Source: Helianthus annuus (taxonomy: Eukaryota > Streptophyta > Magnoliopsida > Asterales > Asteraceae). Taken from it: a DNA stretch of 64,000 nt. Positions 1 through 11,039 of this stretch are shown here, piece by piece. The notes below the pieces were generated by a model that was given only the letters and a program-made list of their open reading frames with translations, ran no database searches and was not told the DNA's origin. The DNA lies in NCBI RefSeq assembly GCF_002127325.2, contig NC_035436.2, forward strand, positions 15,597,194-15,661,193, in the 5' to 3' direction. Positions within the stretch are counted from its first letter, which is position 1, and the number at the start of each line of letters is the position of its first letter. The position numbers and the translations under genes are program-made.

Positions 1-1213
1 ACTTCCGGACACGATTGATGTCACATTCACTTCATCTTCCGCTGAAGATAATGTCCAATCTGAAGTTGTGAAAAGTGTGGTTGAGATGGTTTTAAAATCT
101 TAAAGTGACACTACTGAGGAAGATGAATGTTTCTTGGACAAATACATTCCGAAACCAAAGTCCAAAAACAACTTAAATGAAGGACCTACTCTTGTCATGT
201 ACAAGATGTCGGGATCGGATAAGTTGTATTCGGATTCTGAGTTTCCATTGGAGAATGTTAATGTTGCTAAACTGACAAACGTGTTCAAATTGATTGAAGT
301 CGATCTGTCTGAAGTAAAGAGTTTGAAACAAACAAAAAGACAAATGAATTTTGAAAAAGATAAAGCTTACTACAAGAAGACTATTGTTCCACCACGTTTT
401 CAAAACAAATGGTTGGGTGGATATCAGGGTGTTAAGAGTTATCAGAAAAAGAGTGTTCAAAACAAAAGGTTTGTTGAGAAGAAAGTGTTTGTGAAAAGTT
501 CTAGTTCGAGTTCACTTTCTGATGAAGAATCTAAAATCTTTTCAAAATCAAACAAAGAGTTCTTTGAGAAGAAGGCCTCACAGCCTTAGTCTGAAGGCAC
601 AAGTCGGGTAGCTGACATTCGAACATGCTTCAAATGTAATCAAGTTGGACATATTGCACGAAAGTGTACCAACTTGAAGCCTAAGACTGAAGTTGTTTAG
701 ATTCCGAAGAGGAAAGTTGATGGGAAAGGAAAAGCTCCAATGCTTATTGAGAAAAAGGTTTTGAAAAATGAAAACACCAAATTCAAAACTGAACATGTGA
801 AGAATGTGGTAATTAAAAATGACAAGTTTTACAAACGGGTTGCATCATCTCAACAAACATGGAAGCCAAAAGTTGTTGAAAAGAAAACAAATTCTTCAAA
901 ACCAAAGGTTTCTGAGATGGAAAAACAATCATCTTCTACCACACCGGTAAAGATGAATGTTCCTTTGGATTTTTATGAGAAGCTTGAAAAAGAAAAATCA
1001 ATTTCTGAAAAGAAATGGGTGGTGAAGAAAGATCAACCATATGGTCAACCTCAAAAAGATGAGTTTTTCTTATACAAAGAGGTAGAGGTTGGGTCTGAAG
1101 AAAACTTGAAAATGAATGATAAAAATTTTCTACCCTTGATCATCAAAAGAACTGTCATTAATGTTAACTTACCTGAGTCGAAAGAGGCTTGGGTAGCATC
1201 AAAATCTAACTAA
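1..1213 (+). pseudogene. copia gag, partial and interrupted
   Basis: One reading frame (134-589, 740-1213 and the stretch between) can be followed through stops near 102, at 587-589 and at 698-700. It encodes a lysine/serine-rich nucleocapsid-like protein with a CCHC zinc knuckle, CFKCNQVGHIARKC, at about 625-666. In retroelements this knuckle binds the genomic RNA during particle assembly. The N-terminal gag part lies before the window. The three nonsense codons in one otherwise continuous frame indicate decay by point mutation rather than rearrangement. Confidence 0.8.
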
Positions 1214-1256
1214 GTATTTTTGAATTGTGCAGGAGCTTCTAAGATCCGTTGCGCGA

Positions 1257-2742
1257 TGGATTATGGATAATGGAGCTTCTCGGCACATGACGGGGAAGAA
1301 AACCTTGTTGTACGATGTTAGAGGTTTTAATGGAGGTTATGTAGGTTTTGCTGGTAATCAATGAGGTAGGATAATTGGAGAAGGAACGTTATCCAATGGG
1401 ATTGTCACGTTTGAAAGAGTTAACTACATTGCCGAGCTGGAGAACAATTTGTTGAGTATTTCTCAAATCTGTGATAGGATGTATACAATGCACTTCACCG
1501 ACAAAGAGTGTTTGATCTTGAAACCAGGATTTGTTGTTCCCGAAGAATGGATTATTATGAGAGCACCAAGAGTCAATGATGTGTACGTGTTGGATATGAG
1601 TGTTGCTACTACTACCACGAGTCAGGCTCATTCTTTTATGTCTAGAGCAACAGAGAAAGAATCACAGTTGTGGCGCCGAAAAATGGGTCATATACATTTG
1701 CGAAAAATGAATCACCTGGTGCACAATGATTTGGTTACTGGTGTTCATATAAAAAGGTTTTCATCTGGAAGGGGAGTGCATTAGCTGTGTCAAAGGAAAG
1801 TAGAAGAAGAAGTCACATCCTCAAAAGAAAGTCAATTCAGTCTCAAGACCTTTAGAGAGACTTCATATGGATCTTTTTGGTCCAGTGAACGTCAAAAGTA
1901 TTACTGGGGATCTCTATTGTCTTGTAGTAACTGATGATTATTCCAGATTTTCATGGGTATCTTTTCTGAAGTCGAAAGATGATACGTTTGAAAGTTTGGT
2001 GGCGTTATTCAAAAAGATTGAAAACTTGTACCAAGCACGAATCAGAAGAATCAGAAGTGACAATGGTACTGAGTTTAAGAATAGCCGAATGGAAGAGTAT
2101 TGTGATGAAAGAGGTATACTGCAAGAATTTAGTGCTCCTTACACTCCGCAGCAAAATGGAGTAGCAGAACGAAAGAACAGGACACTAATTGAAACGGCCA
2201 GGACGATGCTTGCTGATTCAAAGCTACCAATCAACTTTTGGGTAGAAGCAGCGTCAGCCGCTTGCTATACTCTCAACAGGGTTCTCACTGTCAAGAAATT
2301 CAACAAAACATGTTTCGAGCTGATCAATAACCGCAAACCGAACCTGAAGTATTTAGAACTGTTTAGGTCTCCCTGTACAGTTCTAGAGCATTTTGGGAAA
2401 TTTGGTCCAAAGAGCATCGAAGGCATATTCGTTGGTTATTCAAGTCCATTAAAGCGCGTCTTTGTTCCAAGCTTGAAGCAGATTATTGAAGCACACAATG
2501 TTGAATGTCAAGGTTACACAATGCCACCGCAGAACCCAGACGACTCATGGCGATTTAACTATGATACTCTGTGGGATTCGTTTGACATGGAAATAGAAAC
2601 AGAAGAAGAACCAGAGTTCTTTGATGAGTTGGATATTTTAAGAGAGTATGAGTCATCAGGAGAAAGATTTCCAGCTGAATATTCAAGGCGACCACGGCAA
2701 ATTTCAAATGATGATGAAGCCGGTCCAAGTAAATGCTGGTGA
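1257..2742 (+). pseudogene. copia protease remnant, GAG-pre-integrase and integrase
   Basis: The protease core is seen at 1257-1300 as WIMDNGASRHMTG; the usual catalytic D-S/T-G appears as D-N-G here, so activity is doubtful. The frame has a stop at 1362-1364 and continues through a GAG-pre-integrase segment (LWRRKMGHIHLRKMNHLV, about 1669-1725). A frame change between 1784 and 1867 leads into an open 291-codon integrase core at 1867-2742. That core shows the catalytic triad in MDLFGPV, IRSDNGTEF and YTPQQNGVAERKNRT. It inserts the cDNA into the chromosome. The integrase frame ends at 2742 while the linker continues in another frame, a further frameshift. Confidence 0.85.
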
Positions 2743-4798
2743 ACATGATGATAATCAACAATCTTCAGAACAAGCTCCTGAAAATCAGATGATAGTTAAT
2801 GAAAATCAAGAATCTGATAACATGCCAGTATTTGAACATGGAGATTCAGATTCTGAGGGGGAGCAGTTCCAGATTTCAAGTCAAACAATTCCAGTTGGTG
2901 AACAAGATGTAAACCTGAATATTACGAATTTGGAAGGCGAGGTAGATGTTCCAGGCGAGGTGATGCCAAGAACACTTTCATACCATCTAGAGGATTTGAT
3001 CATAGGAGAATTGCAATCAGGTGTTCGTACAAGACGTCAAATTGACTAAGGGTTTACTTGTTTTTATTCTACAGTTGCTTCTTTACAAACTGATTTTTCA
3101 CATAGTTGTTTTATTTCGCAGATCGAACCGAGAACATACAAAGAGGCATTAACTGAAGATTCTTGGGTCAATGCTATGCAAGAAGAACTGAGTCAGTTTG
3201 AGAAGTTAGGAGTGTGGAAGTTGGTAGATTTGCCTGATGGTCACAGGAAAATTAACACAAAATGGGTATTTAAATGCAAGAGAGACGACCGAGGAGTTGT
3301 TGTTCGAAACAAAGCTCGACTCGTAGTCCAGGGCTTTAGTCAGCAGGAGGGTATAGATTTTACCGAAGTATATGCTCCCGTGGCTCGACTAGAGGCAATT
3401 AGGATCTTTCTGGCATTTGCATCGTGGAAAAAATTTAAAGTTTTTCAGTTAGATGTTAAATCGGCGTTTCTTTATGGGAAGGTCAAAGAGGAGGTATATG
3501 TCGGACAGCCACCGGGCTTCACCGATCCAATCCACAAAAACAAGGTTTATTTGCTGCATAAAGCGCTGTATGGTTTACACCAGGCCCTGAGAGCTTGGTA
3601 CGAGACTTTGTCTCAACACCTACTAGCCAACAGTTTCATCCGAGGAAAAATGGATGCCACTCTCTTCACCAAAGTGGTCGGCGGGCATCTTCTGATCGTT
3701 CAGATATACGTGGACGACATCATATTTGGGTCAACAAATGAGAATTTGTGCAAAGATTTTGAATCTGTTATGAAGCAAAAGTTTGAAATGTCATCGATGG
3801 GGGAGATGAAATTCCTTTTGGGACTTCAAGTTGAACAACTACCTGAGGGAATTTTCATACACCAGACGAAGTATGTTCATGATATCTTAGAGAAATTTGG
3901 GATGTCAGGATCTACTCCAGCTTCAACCCCTCTAGCGACTAATCATGGGATAAACCCAGATCTCACCGGAGACAGGGTAGATGAAACGACGTATTGTTCC
4001 ATGATCGGATCGTTGATGTACTTAACTGCTTCAAGACCCGATATCATGCATCCAACGTGCCTCGCAGCACGGTTTCAGTCAAGCCCTAGAGCTTCGCATA
4101 TGGTGATTGTGAAACGGATATTACGCTACTTGAAAGGAACTCCTTCATTGGGGTTGTGGTATCCAAAATTAGGCGATTTCACGCTCGAAGGGTATTCTGA
4201 TTCCGACTACGGAAGCTGCAAAGTTAACGCAAAATCAATAACAGCGGGTTGTCAGTTCTTTGGACCTCGTTTGGTCACCTGGCAATGTAAGAAGCAGACC
4301 TCTATGGCTCTATTTACATGTGAAGCTGAGTATGTATCTGCTAGCAGTTGCTGCTCTTAGATCTTGTGGATCCAGCAACAGATGCGCGACTATGGTTTGC
4401 AATTTCTTAACACCCCTATCTTTGTTGATAATGAGGCAGCGATTAGTATAACGAAAAATCCTGTTCATCACGCAAAAACTAAACACATTGAAATTCGTCA
4501 CCACTTCATCCGAGATTGCTTCGAGAAGAAGTTGATACGAATTGAGAAAATCCACACTGACGAACAGAAAGCTGATTTACATACCAAAGCATTTGACAAA
4601 ACTCGTTTTAAATATCTTTTAAAACTAAACGGTATGAAGCTTCTCTCGGTCTCGGATGGAATTATTGGCGTTGATGAGGATAACATTGTAGATGATGATG
4701 TTGAGAAACAATCTGCATGGTTTGTCGATATTTTACTTGTTTTGGTATTTAGGGGGAGTATTATATTTTTAGAAAATACAAAAACAGTAAAAAATTAA
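2648..4798 (+). pseudogene. copia reverse transcriptase and RNase H
   Basis: A frame starting in the acidic integrase-RT linker (2648-3049) runs through a stop at 3047-3049 into the RT (about 3120-4000). The RT shows NTKWVFKCK, QLDVKSAFLYG and the catalytic YVDDIIFGS (about 3705-3731). RNase H follows, with the segment around FTCEAEYVSASSCCS. It is cut by an in-frame TAG at 4358-4360, and the same frame resumes with LWIQQQMRDYG and FVDNEAAISITKNP. The order RT-RNase H after integrase defines Ty1/copia. Extra residues after about 4690 look like read-through into the 3' tail. Confidence in identity is high; the gene is disabled. Confidence 0.9.
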
Positions 4799-5058
4799 AA
4801 AAATCCAAAAATATGAGAAAATTTCAAAATCCAAAAACAATATAAAATTGAAAAAGAGTTTGTGTAAAAAGGGAAAATGATAGTACATCGGCGTGACAAT
4901 TACGGTATGCTAAAGATTTGTAAAGTCTAAAGTTTTTAAACAGTCTCGCTGATGATATATCGATAGGTTTTTATACATTCAGTAAATTTTGTTTGGGATA
5001 TAAACTTAAAATTCAAACTTGCTTATTTTTTGGGGAACAAATCTTGAATATATAGGTA
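4799..5058 (+). other. copia 3' non-coding tail, with a first PPT-like tract just upstream
   Basis: No coding sequence. A purine tract AGGGGGAGTA at about 4750-4759, at the end of the RNase H frame, resembles the polypurine tract next to the real LTR at 7661. The stretch ends at the 10-bp direct repeat TATATAGGTA (5049-5058), the left target duplication of the nested Mutator-like element. Confidence 0.6.
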
Positions 5059-6340
5059 GAGTAGGAGTTGGGTGGAAAGTGTGTTTTTCCTAGAAAGTCT
5101 AGGAAGCAATAAGAACGCGACATGTGGCATTGAAGGATTTTATCTAAAAGGGCATTTATGTAATTTCACAATCTATTTTTATTTTAGGAAATTATCTTCA
5201 ATAACTAACTATCCATAAATTTCGGAATTTTTTGTTTTCGATTTTTGATCTCACTTAATATCAACCATTCCTTCGTTTTCTTGTTGGAATCTATCAGCAT
5301 GTTCTTGGTACTGTGTTTTAACATTCAGATTCATACGGCTGTGTTTTAACAGCAAGCAGATTCATACAGTTGTGTTTTAGCATTCAGATTCAAACAGTTG
5401 TGTTTTAACAGCAAGCAGATGCATACAGTTGTGTTTTAGCATTCAGATTCATACAGTTGTGTTTTAACAGCAAGCAGATTCATACAGTTGTGTTTTAGCA
5501 TTCAGATTCATACAACTGTGTTTTAACAGCAAGCAGATTCATACAAATGTGTTTTATCATTCAAATTCATACAACTGTGTTTTAACAGCAATTCAGATTC
5601 ATACAGCTGTGTTTTAACAGCAAGCAGATTCATACAAATGTGTTTTATCATTTAGATTCATACAGCTGTGTTTTAACAGCAAGCATATTCTTGACGCTGT
5701 GTTTTAACAGCAAGCAGATTCTTGACGCCGTGTTTTAACAGCAAGCAGATTCTTGACGCTGTGTTTTAACAGCAAGCAGATTCTTGACGCTGTGTTTTAA
5801 CAGCAAGCAGATTCTTGACGCTGTGTTTTACATGCCTCTCTACAATCATCAATTCAAACAGAAAAAACACAGCCAAGTTACAAGCAGATTAAGACCGAAA
5901 ACGTATATGCACTACAAGAACGTTAATCACAACACAAGATATGAATACCTAGTGAAGAAAAGGGGTATCAACAAGCCTTGGAACCGAAACCTGAATGCTT
6001 TTGGATCCTGTTTTGCGTCGCCAACAGCAAAGGGGAGTAGAGATCGCAGGTTTTATTATGATTAGGGTTGGATTGGAGAGAGAAAGAGAGAAAATCAAAT
6101 CAATAATGGAGAGAGAGAGAGGGAAAATCCCATAAAAGTAGGGATTGCAGTTATCTAATTGATTTAAAAAAGGTCATTTGACAAATTTGCCCCTATTCAT
6201 TTAAAATAATCAATTAATTAAACTCAAATATTATAAGATTGCCATTGATTTAATCTCAACCATTAAACACACCAATCGGATGGACCAGATCGCTTCCTAG
6301 ACTTTCTAGGAAAAACACACTTTCCGTGCGAACCCTACTC
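5059..6340. mobile_element. non-autonomous Mutator-like element with 49-bp TIRs and 10-bp TSD
   Basis: The first and last 49 bases are inverted copies of each other with about six mismatches, both starting GAGTAGG and sharing an uninterrupted core of more than 30 bases (5076-5107 against 6292-6323). The sequence TATATAGGTA lies immediately outside both ends (5049-5058 and 6341-6350), a perfect target duplication of 9-10 bp, as expected for Mutator-like transposases. No transposase is encoded, so movement would depend on an enzyme supplied elsewhere. The interior holds a minisatellite (5310-5832), a purine-rich GAGA stretch (6075-6120) and a 93-codon ORF at 5784-6065 that I do not regard as a gene. 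Confidence 0.85.
5310..5832 (+). repeat. minisatellite, about 31-bp units, inside the MULE
   Basis: About 17 units of roughly 29-31 bp follow the pattern 'CAGATTCATACAGYTGTGTTT' (key positions CAGATTC...GTGTTTTA). In the left half, units ending AACAGCAAG alternate with units ending AGCATT. In the right half they become a homogeneous run containing TTCTTGACGCTGTG. The shift from an alternating two-unit form to a uniform form suggests two phases of expansion. Confidence 0.85.
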
Positions 6341-6350
6341 TATATAGGTA

Positions 6351-7659
6351 ACCCCTGAAATCTTGTTTGAAAGGTCCCTCTTTCTGAGATACTAGGTCTT
6401 TATACTCAGTGATATCTGGGGTATTATTCCGGGACTTCTGATTTTGTGGAAGCAATGGCCTAGTCCCCGTATAATACTTTCTGCATGCTTTTTAAGCTCA
6501 CCCTCAGCATAAAAAATGATGAAACATTGAAAAATGCTAATCATGTGCTGTTGAAGAAAAGATTCTCTAAAGGGAACATACCTAAAGTCGAACCGTCATC
6601 TCTCTGCTGAACGGAAGTTCTGACCTGAGCTCTCCCGGTTTCGCATTTAACCTTTTTACAGATATCATCTAGGTATACTCACCTGTAAGACTGAATATTG
6701 AGATATGGATACGGGAGTATATTCAAGAGGTGGGACACACATATAAGTTTAAGTCTTTAATTCACCTAAATCGTATCCTGAACAGATTGAAGTTTGCATG
6801 AAAATTTAAGAGGATCAGCATATTGACAATCTAAGTGAATTGTTTAAGTCTTAGTATGTTATCAAGCTTAACGGTGCTAGTAACTTGTCATTAGCTGATA
6901 TGATTCCCTAACACGCTCACCAAAATATGTTTGTAAATAGTTTACTTTCATTACATTCTGCATTTAAGTTTCTGTAATTCATTTTATAGTTTAGAAGCTT
7001 TAATTCAAAATACAAAAAGAGTTTTCATTTCTGCTTTATTTTCCGACAAACCAAAGTGGAGAGTTCATCTTCAGATTCAGAAGGTTGGAGCAGATGCAGA
7101 AAGATTCTAAGCTGGATGATGAGTTGGGAGCTTCATATGTTAAACCTGAAAGATGGAAAGTCTAAATCAAGTTCATTAATTTGAAACTTGTAATTTTCAG
7201 AAAAAGTTTGAAAAAGTTTGAACAAAATCAGTTTGTTTTGTCACAGATCAACCAAGGTCATTGAGTTGAACTTGGTAGATAAATTGAGTAATCAGGTTCA
7301 TTAACTTGGACCTGAATACTTGAGTGGATTTCTAAAACTGATGAATAGTTAAAAAGAGTTTAAGATTGTATAGATTGTAATGTTATATGTTTGAGAAACA
7401 GGAAACAGGATTCAACATCCCCATGGCAAAGAAAATGTTAAAGTTTGAACCAGAAATACAAGTCCCAGCATATCGAGAGGGGGAGTTTGCGAAAAGGAGA
7501 GTCAGAATTCTAGAATCAACATTCAAAGGGGAGATTGAAGGTTAGAATTTGAAGATAGAAGATTGAAGGATGCTTTTGCAATGACAAAACAATTTGGGAA
7601 GAGAGCGTAAGATCAAGACTAAAGACTGAAGACAGGATGCTAAAGACTTCGTTAACATC
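6351..7659 (+). other. copia 3' non-coding region continued
   Basis: No credible gene. The sequence resumes the retroelement interrupted by the MULE. It holds purine tracts near 7480 (AGAGGGGGAGTTT) and 7529 (AAAGGGGAGA) that look like diverged copies of the polypurine tract used at 7660-7671. Confidence 0.6.
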
Positions 7660-7671
7660 CAAGGGGGAGTC
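7660..7671 (+). promoter_or_regulatory. polypurine tract priming plus-strand synthesis
   Basis: The tract CAAGGGGGAGTC lies directly before the LTR start TGTTGG. Position and composition match the RNase H-resistant primer of copia elements. Confidence 0.8.
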
Positions 7672-8112
7672 TGTTGGTGCACTGATGTCTGTTAACTTCG
7701 TCTTTAAAGAGTATTGTATTGCATTGTATAGATCAGGGCACGGAAATCGAGAAAATAGATTTTTAGGTAATTCCGCATGAAAGTATAATTTCGCATGGAA
7801 TGATAATCTCGCTTGAATGTATTTCCACGTGAGTTAATTCCGCACGGAATTAAGTCTCGTGTGAACCGTTCATGCGGAATTATGTAGCCTATATATATAT
7901 GTTATACCTGGTTCATTTTATATGGAATTAGTGTGTGAGAGCTGAGGTGCTGCCGGATTTTTGTCAGAATTGTTTGTAAAAGCTCAGGAAATCAATATAA
8001 GAAGAAAATTAAAGGAAAACAAGCTGTTTGACATCAATTACATTGATTCCGCCTTTGTATTTGATGATGAACTACTCAGATTGACTGTTTAGGGTCACAC
8101 GACGATCCAACA
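7672..8112 (+). repeat. copia 3' LTR
   Basis: 441 bp beginning TGTTGG and ending CCAACA, a perfect 6-bp terminal inverted repeat. A TATATATATAT stretch at about 7892-7903 is a likely TATA region. The U3-like part (7766-7880) holds a run of related phrases based on ATTCCGCACGGAAT / CGCATGGAAT. The five bases after the LTR are TCACT; the matching 5' flank is outside the window, so the TSD cannot be confirmed. Confidence 0.85.
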
Positions 8113-8652
8113 TCACTTTACTGAGGTGATCACTAATCCGTGCTTGAATTTTGATTTGGGTGTGATTTGCCCTTCCAATTGCTTGAATTTGGGCTAGTTA
8201 GGGTTTGAACATGAGAGCTCCCTTGCTCCTCTGGAAGTCTCGACCAGAACACAGACTTAGGGTGTGTGTTTTGGTGTTAGTGTTTTATTTAATTAAAAAC
8301 ATTTTTCCTTTTTTGCCTCTTTTAGTCCCTCTAGTTCCATAGTTTGTAAAAAGGTTATCTATTTCTTGTTTCTTTTATTGTTTTAACAACACTTAACCAA
8401 CTAGGTTGATATTCCTAGTTACTTAATGGGTTCGGGGAAGTCATAACCCGTTTATTTTTAAGTCCCGTTAACTCGGGCCTTTTATATACTTTGTTTTCTC
8501 AAAGTATTTAACCTTCTTTTAATTAATACTAGGTTTATTTATTTAAATTTCATTATTTACCGGGTAAATTTTCACCACTAGCGGTATTTTACTCTCGTTA
8601 ATATTAACGTGGTTTGCTTACCAAACCCGTTTTTTTTGGGTGTTACAAGTCT
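8113..8652 (+). mobile_element. 3' part of a plus-strand Tekay-like gypsy LTR
   Basis: The copia element sits in or next to this LTR. The part at 8265-8647 is a direct repeat of 31561-31955, differing by small indels and point changes. It ends GGGTGTTACA, a typical gypsy LTR terminus. The upstream part (8113-8264) has no partner in the window. The five bases 8648-8652 (AGTCT) separate it from the next element. Confidence 0.7.
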
Positions 8653-10980
8653 TGTCACACCCCAACCGATGGCGGAAACATTGGGGTGCGGCACTAAGCG
8701 TCCAGATTGCTCATGAGATTCCATAACACTAGATATTTCAATGTAAATTAGATTGATTCAAACCTTGACTAATAGCATCCACAAATATCAAGTACAACTC
8801 ATCAAAAGAGTTTCAATGTTTCTAAATTTAACTAAGATGTGTTTCTAGGCAGCATCCTAGCATATTCTTGATTCACAGCATCCTATCAGCCTGCAACATG
8901 TATTAAAATAAAGCCAGTACAAAAACGCACTAGCGAGTATACAAGTTTGAGTACATAGCATAGTAGATTAAAAGACTCATATCCACAATGTCAATGATAA
9001 AAATAGTTTCAGCCATGCTAGTGTTCGCAGTCCAAGTGATAGCCCAAGTGTCTCGATGCTTTGGTGTTTTCCCAAGACTCAAGGAAAACTAGAATCCTCC
9101 TAACAATACCCTCGAGAATAATGGGGAGGTGCATCTTCCTATAGCGCTACTATTGTTAAGGCGGAACTACACACTCTGGATTAAATGTTCACATAGCATA
9201 AAGAATCAAGAATCAAGAATCACAAGTTTCACATACACATAGGATAGTTGCACCCCAAAGTTTAAAACAAAAAGGGATCGAGTATACTCACAGTGATTGC
9301 TTAACATATTAACTGTTATTGGATCAAAAGGAGCTCTTTTGGTTTAGCCTGGTTAGATTACAATAGATAAGTGTCGGACAAAATAACGAGATTGCGCAAA
9401 GTGTCGGATCAGTCACTGGATCGGATGACCTTCGATCAGACGGCAGTCCGATCGGATTGCCATTCGATCGAGATGACTTATGTTAGTGGGGATGGATCGC
9501 CATCCGATCGGATGGTCATCTGTACGGATGGCCATTCGATCGAATGGTCACTCGATCCAAGGATTAGATTTCCAAAATTTCAACTTTTATACCAAGTGTT
9601 CAAATCAAGTCACTTCGATCAGATTGTCATTCGATCGGACGACAGTCCGATCTGATTGCCATTCGATTATGGAAGTTCCCAAAGTTTCAAAGTTTCAGAT
9701 TCAAAAATATTCTAAGTGTTGAAAGGTTAACATGCACACGTCACTTTGATCAGATGGCTGTTCGATAGGACGGCAGTCCGATCGAATTGCCATTCGATCA
9801 TTGTGACCTTGTTCCTAAAGTTTCCAAGTTTCTAGTTTAACGGTGACGGCATGGTACGTATTGAGACAATGGTAAACACATCATCATTCAACCAGTTTGA
9901 TCGTATGGGAATCACCTCGGTCCGTTCAGGTGTCTATTTTTTATTGTGTTTATGTCGGAATCCGTACTCCGATCATCTTCTCCGGCAACAATCCATTTCC
10001 AAACCAACCTCAGACTAATCATCAAGTCTTTAGTCCGTTTGGGTCCGGATTCCACCGTTCTAAGTAAAAGTTTAAGAAAAGATGAAGAAAAACATAAGTT
10101 TTAGCTGAAACGTTTAGATTTAGTAAAGATTCGGTGTAAAACACATGAAATCTCTTAGATCTGAGCTAGATCTTGACAGGAATGACATCACACAACTTGT
10201 TTGTACAAACGGTCATGATGACGTCATCCTTAAGAGCTTAAATCTCGGGGATCTCACGTGAAAAGTGTGATTTCAAAGGAGAATCACGTAGAGAATAGTG
10301 CATAGATCAGAGATGTACAAGAATCTAGTGTAAAACATACCGAAATCACCGAGAAATGGAAGAAAAGTGGGAGTGCGTGCGTCTGGTCGAAGGAGGCTGT
10401 CACATCAGTGAGAAATGATATGACAGGTCCTATTTATAGTGTGTGAGGGAAGATAAGGCAGTGTGGCACATATCAGATAGCACTTCGATCGGATGGCCCT
10501 CCGATCGGATGGTCATCCGATCAGATTGCCATTTGGTCAATCCCATCCTTTCCGCGTTCCAGTCTTTCCTTCGTTTTGCTAGTTAGATTAAGCATTATGT
10601 TACGTATTATTGAGTAATAGTATCACATAACTAGATTACATCATTAACACAAAAGTTTCCAAGTTTCATAGTTTCCGCCAGTTACAAGTCTCTGGTCTCT
10701 CGTTCAACCAAGTCTCAAGTTTCACGAGTCTCAAGAGTCAAGCACCAAAGTATCAAGTATTAAGAATCATAGAATCAAGCCTCAAGAATCAAGTATCAAG
10801 AATCAAGTCTTATAGTGTTAAATATCAAGAATCAAGCATCATAGTATTAAGAATCAAGTGTCTAGAGTTAAGCATCAAGAATTTATATTCAAGCATCACA
10901 AGTATCAAAAGTATCAAGCATCACATAGTTTAGGGACTAAAATTGACAATAACCAAAAGTTCAGGGACGCAGGCGTTACA
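8653..10980 (-). repeat. 3' LTR of the minus-strand gypsy element
   Basis: 2328 bp, TGTCAC at the left and GTTACA at the right, i.e. TG..CA ends. It is followed directly by a minus-strand polypurine tract. It carries clusters of the phrase ATCGGATGGCCATCCGAT and partial forms at 9411-9560, 9618-9668, 9740-9800 and 10483-10540. A minus-strand TATA box is at 10431-10438. The stretch from about 10690 to 10920 is a degenerate run of AATCAAG/TATCAAG words. Confidence 0.75.
10431..10438 (-). promoter_or_regulatory. TATA box in gypsy LTR
   Basis: TATAAATA on the minus strand. The same box occurs in the right-hand LTR-like region at 30927-30934, in matching context (a GTGACAGG-like motif beside it), supporting a shared retroelement promoter. 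Confidence 0.6.
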
Positions 10981-10996
10981 GTCTCCCCTCCTTTAG
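10981..10996 (-). promoter_or_regulatory. polypurine tract of the minus-strand gypsy element
   Basis: Minus-strand AAAGGAGGGGAGAC abuts the LTR start TGTAACGCC, the expected layout of a plus-strand primer. Confidence 0.75.
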
Positions 10997-11039
10997 GAGA
11001 TTTCATCCCTGAAATCTAGGAAGAAGACTACTCAAAGAG

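Larger units (their letters stand above)
1..8112 (+). mobile_element. Ty1/copia LTR retrotransposon (SIRE/Maximus-like), 5' end outside window
   Basis: The order gag zinc knuckle, protease, integrase, reverse transcriptase, RNase H reads left to right on the plus strand, which is the copia order. A purine tract and a 441-bp LTR with TGTTGG/CCAACA ends close the element at 8112. The 5' LTR and start of gag lie to the left of the window. About 2.9 kb of non-coding sequence separates RNase H from the 3' LTR, as in the large SIRE/Maximus lineage, and part of that is a nested DNA transposon (5059-6340). Several in-frame stops and frame changes in gag-pol show the copy cannot make its own polyprotein. 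The lineage assignment is from RT and integrase motifs recognised by eye. Confidence 0.9.

Noticed and set aside
5310..5832. CRISPR-like regular repeats
   Set aside because: Units are contiguous with no unique spacers, in a plant transposon.
5784..6065. 93-aa ORF in the nested MULE
   Set aside because: Starts inside the minisatellite, has no recognisable motif and lies opposite GA-rich non-coding sequence.
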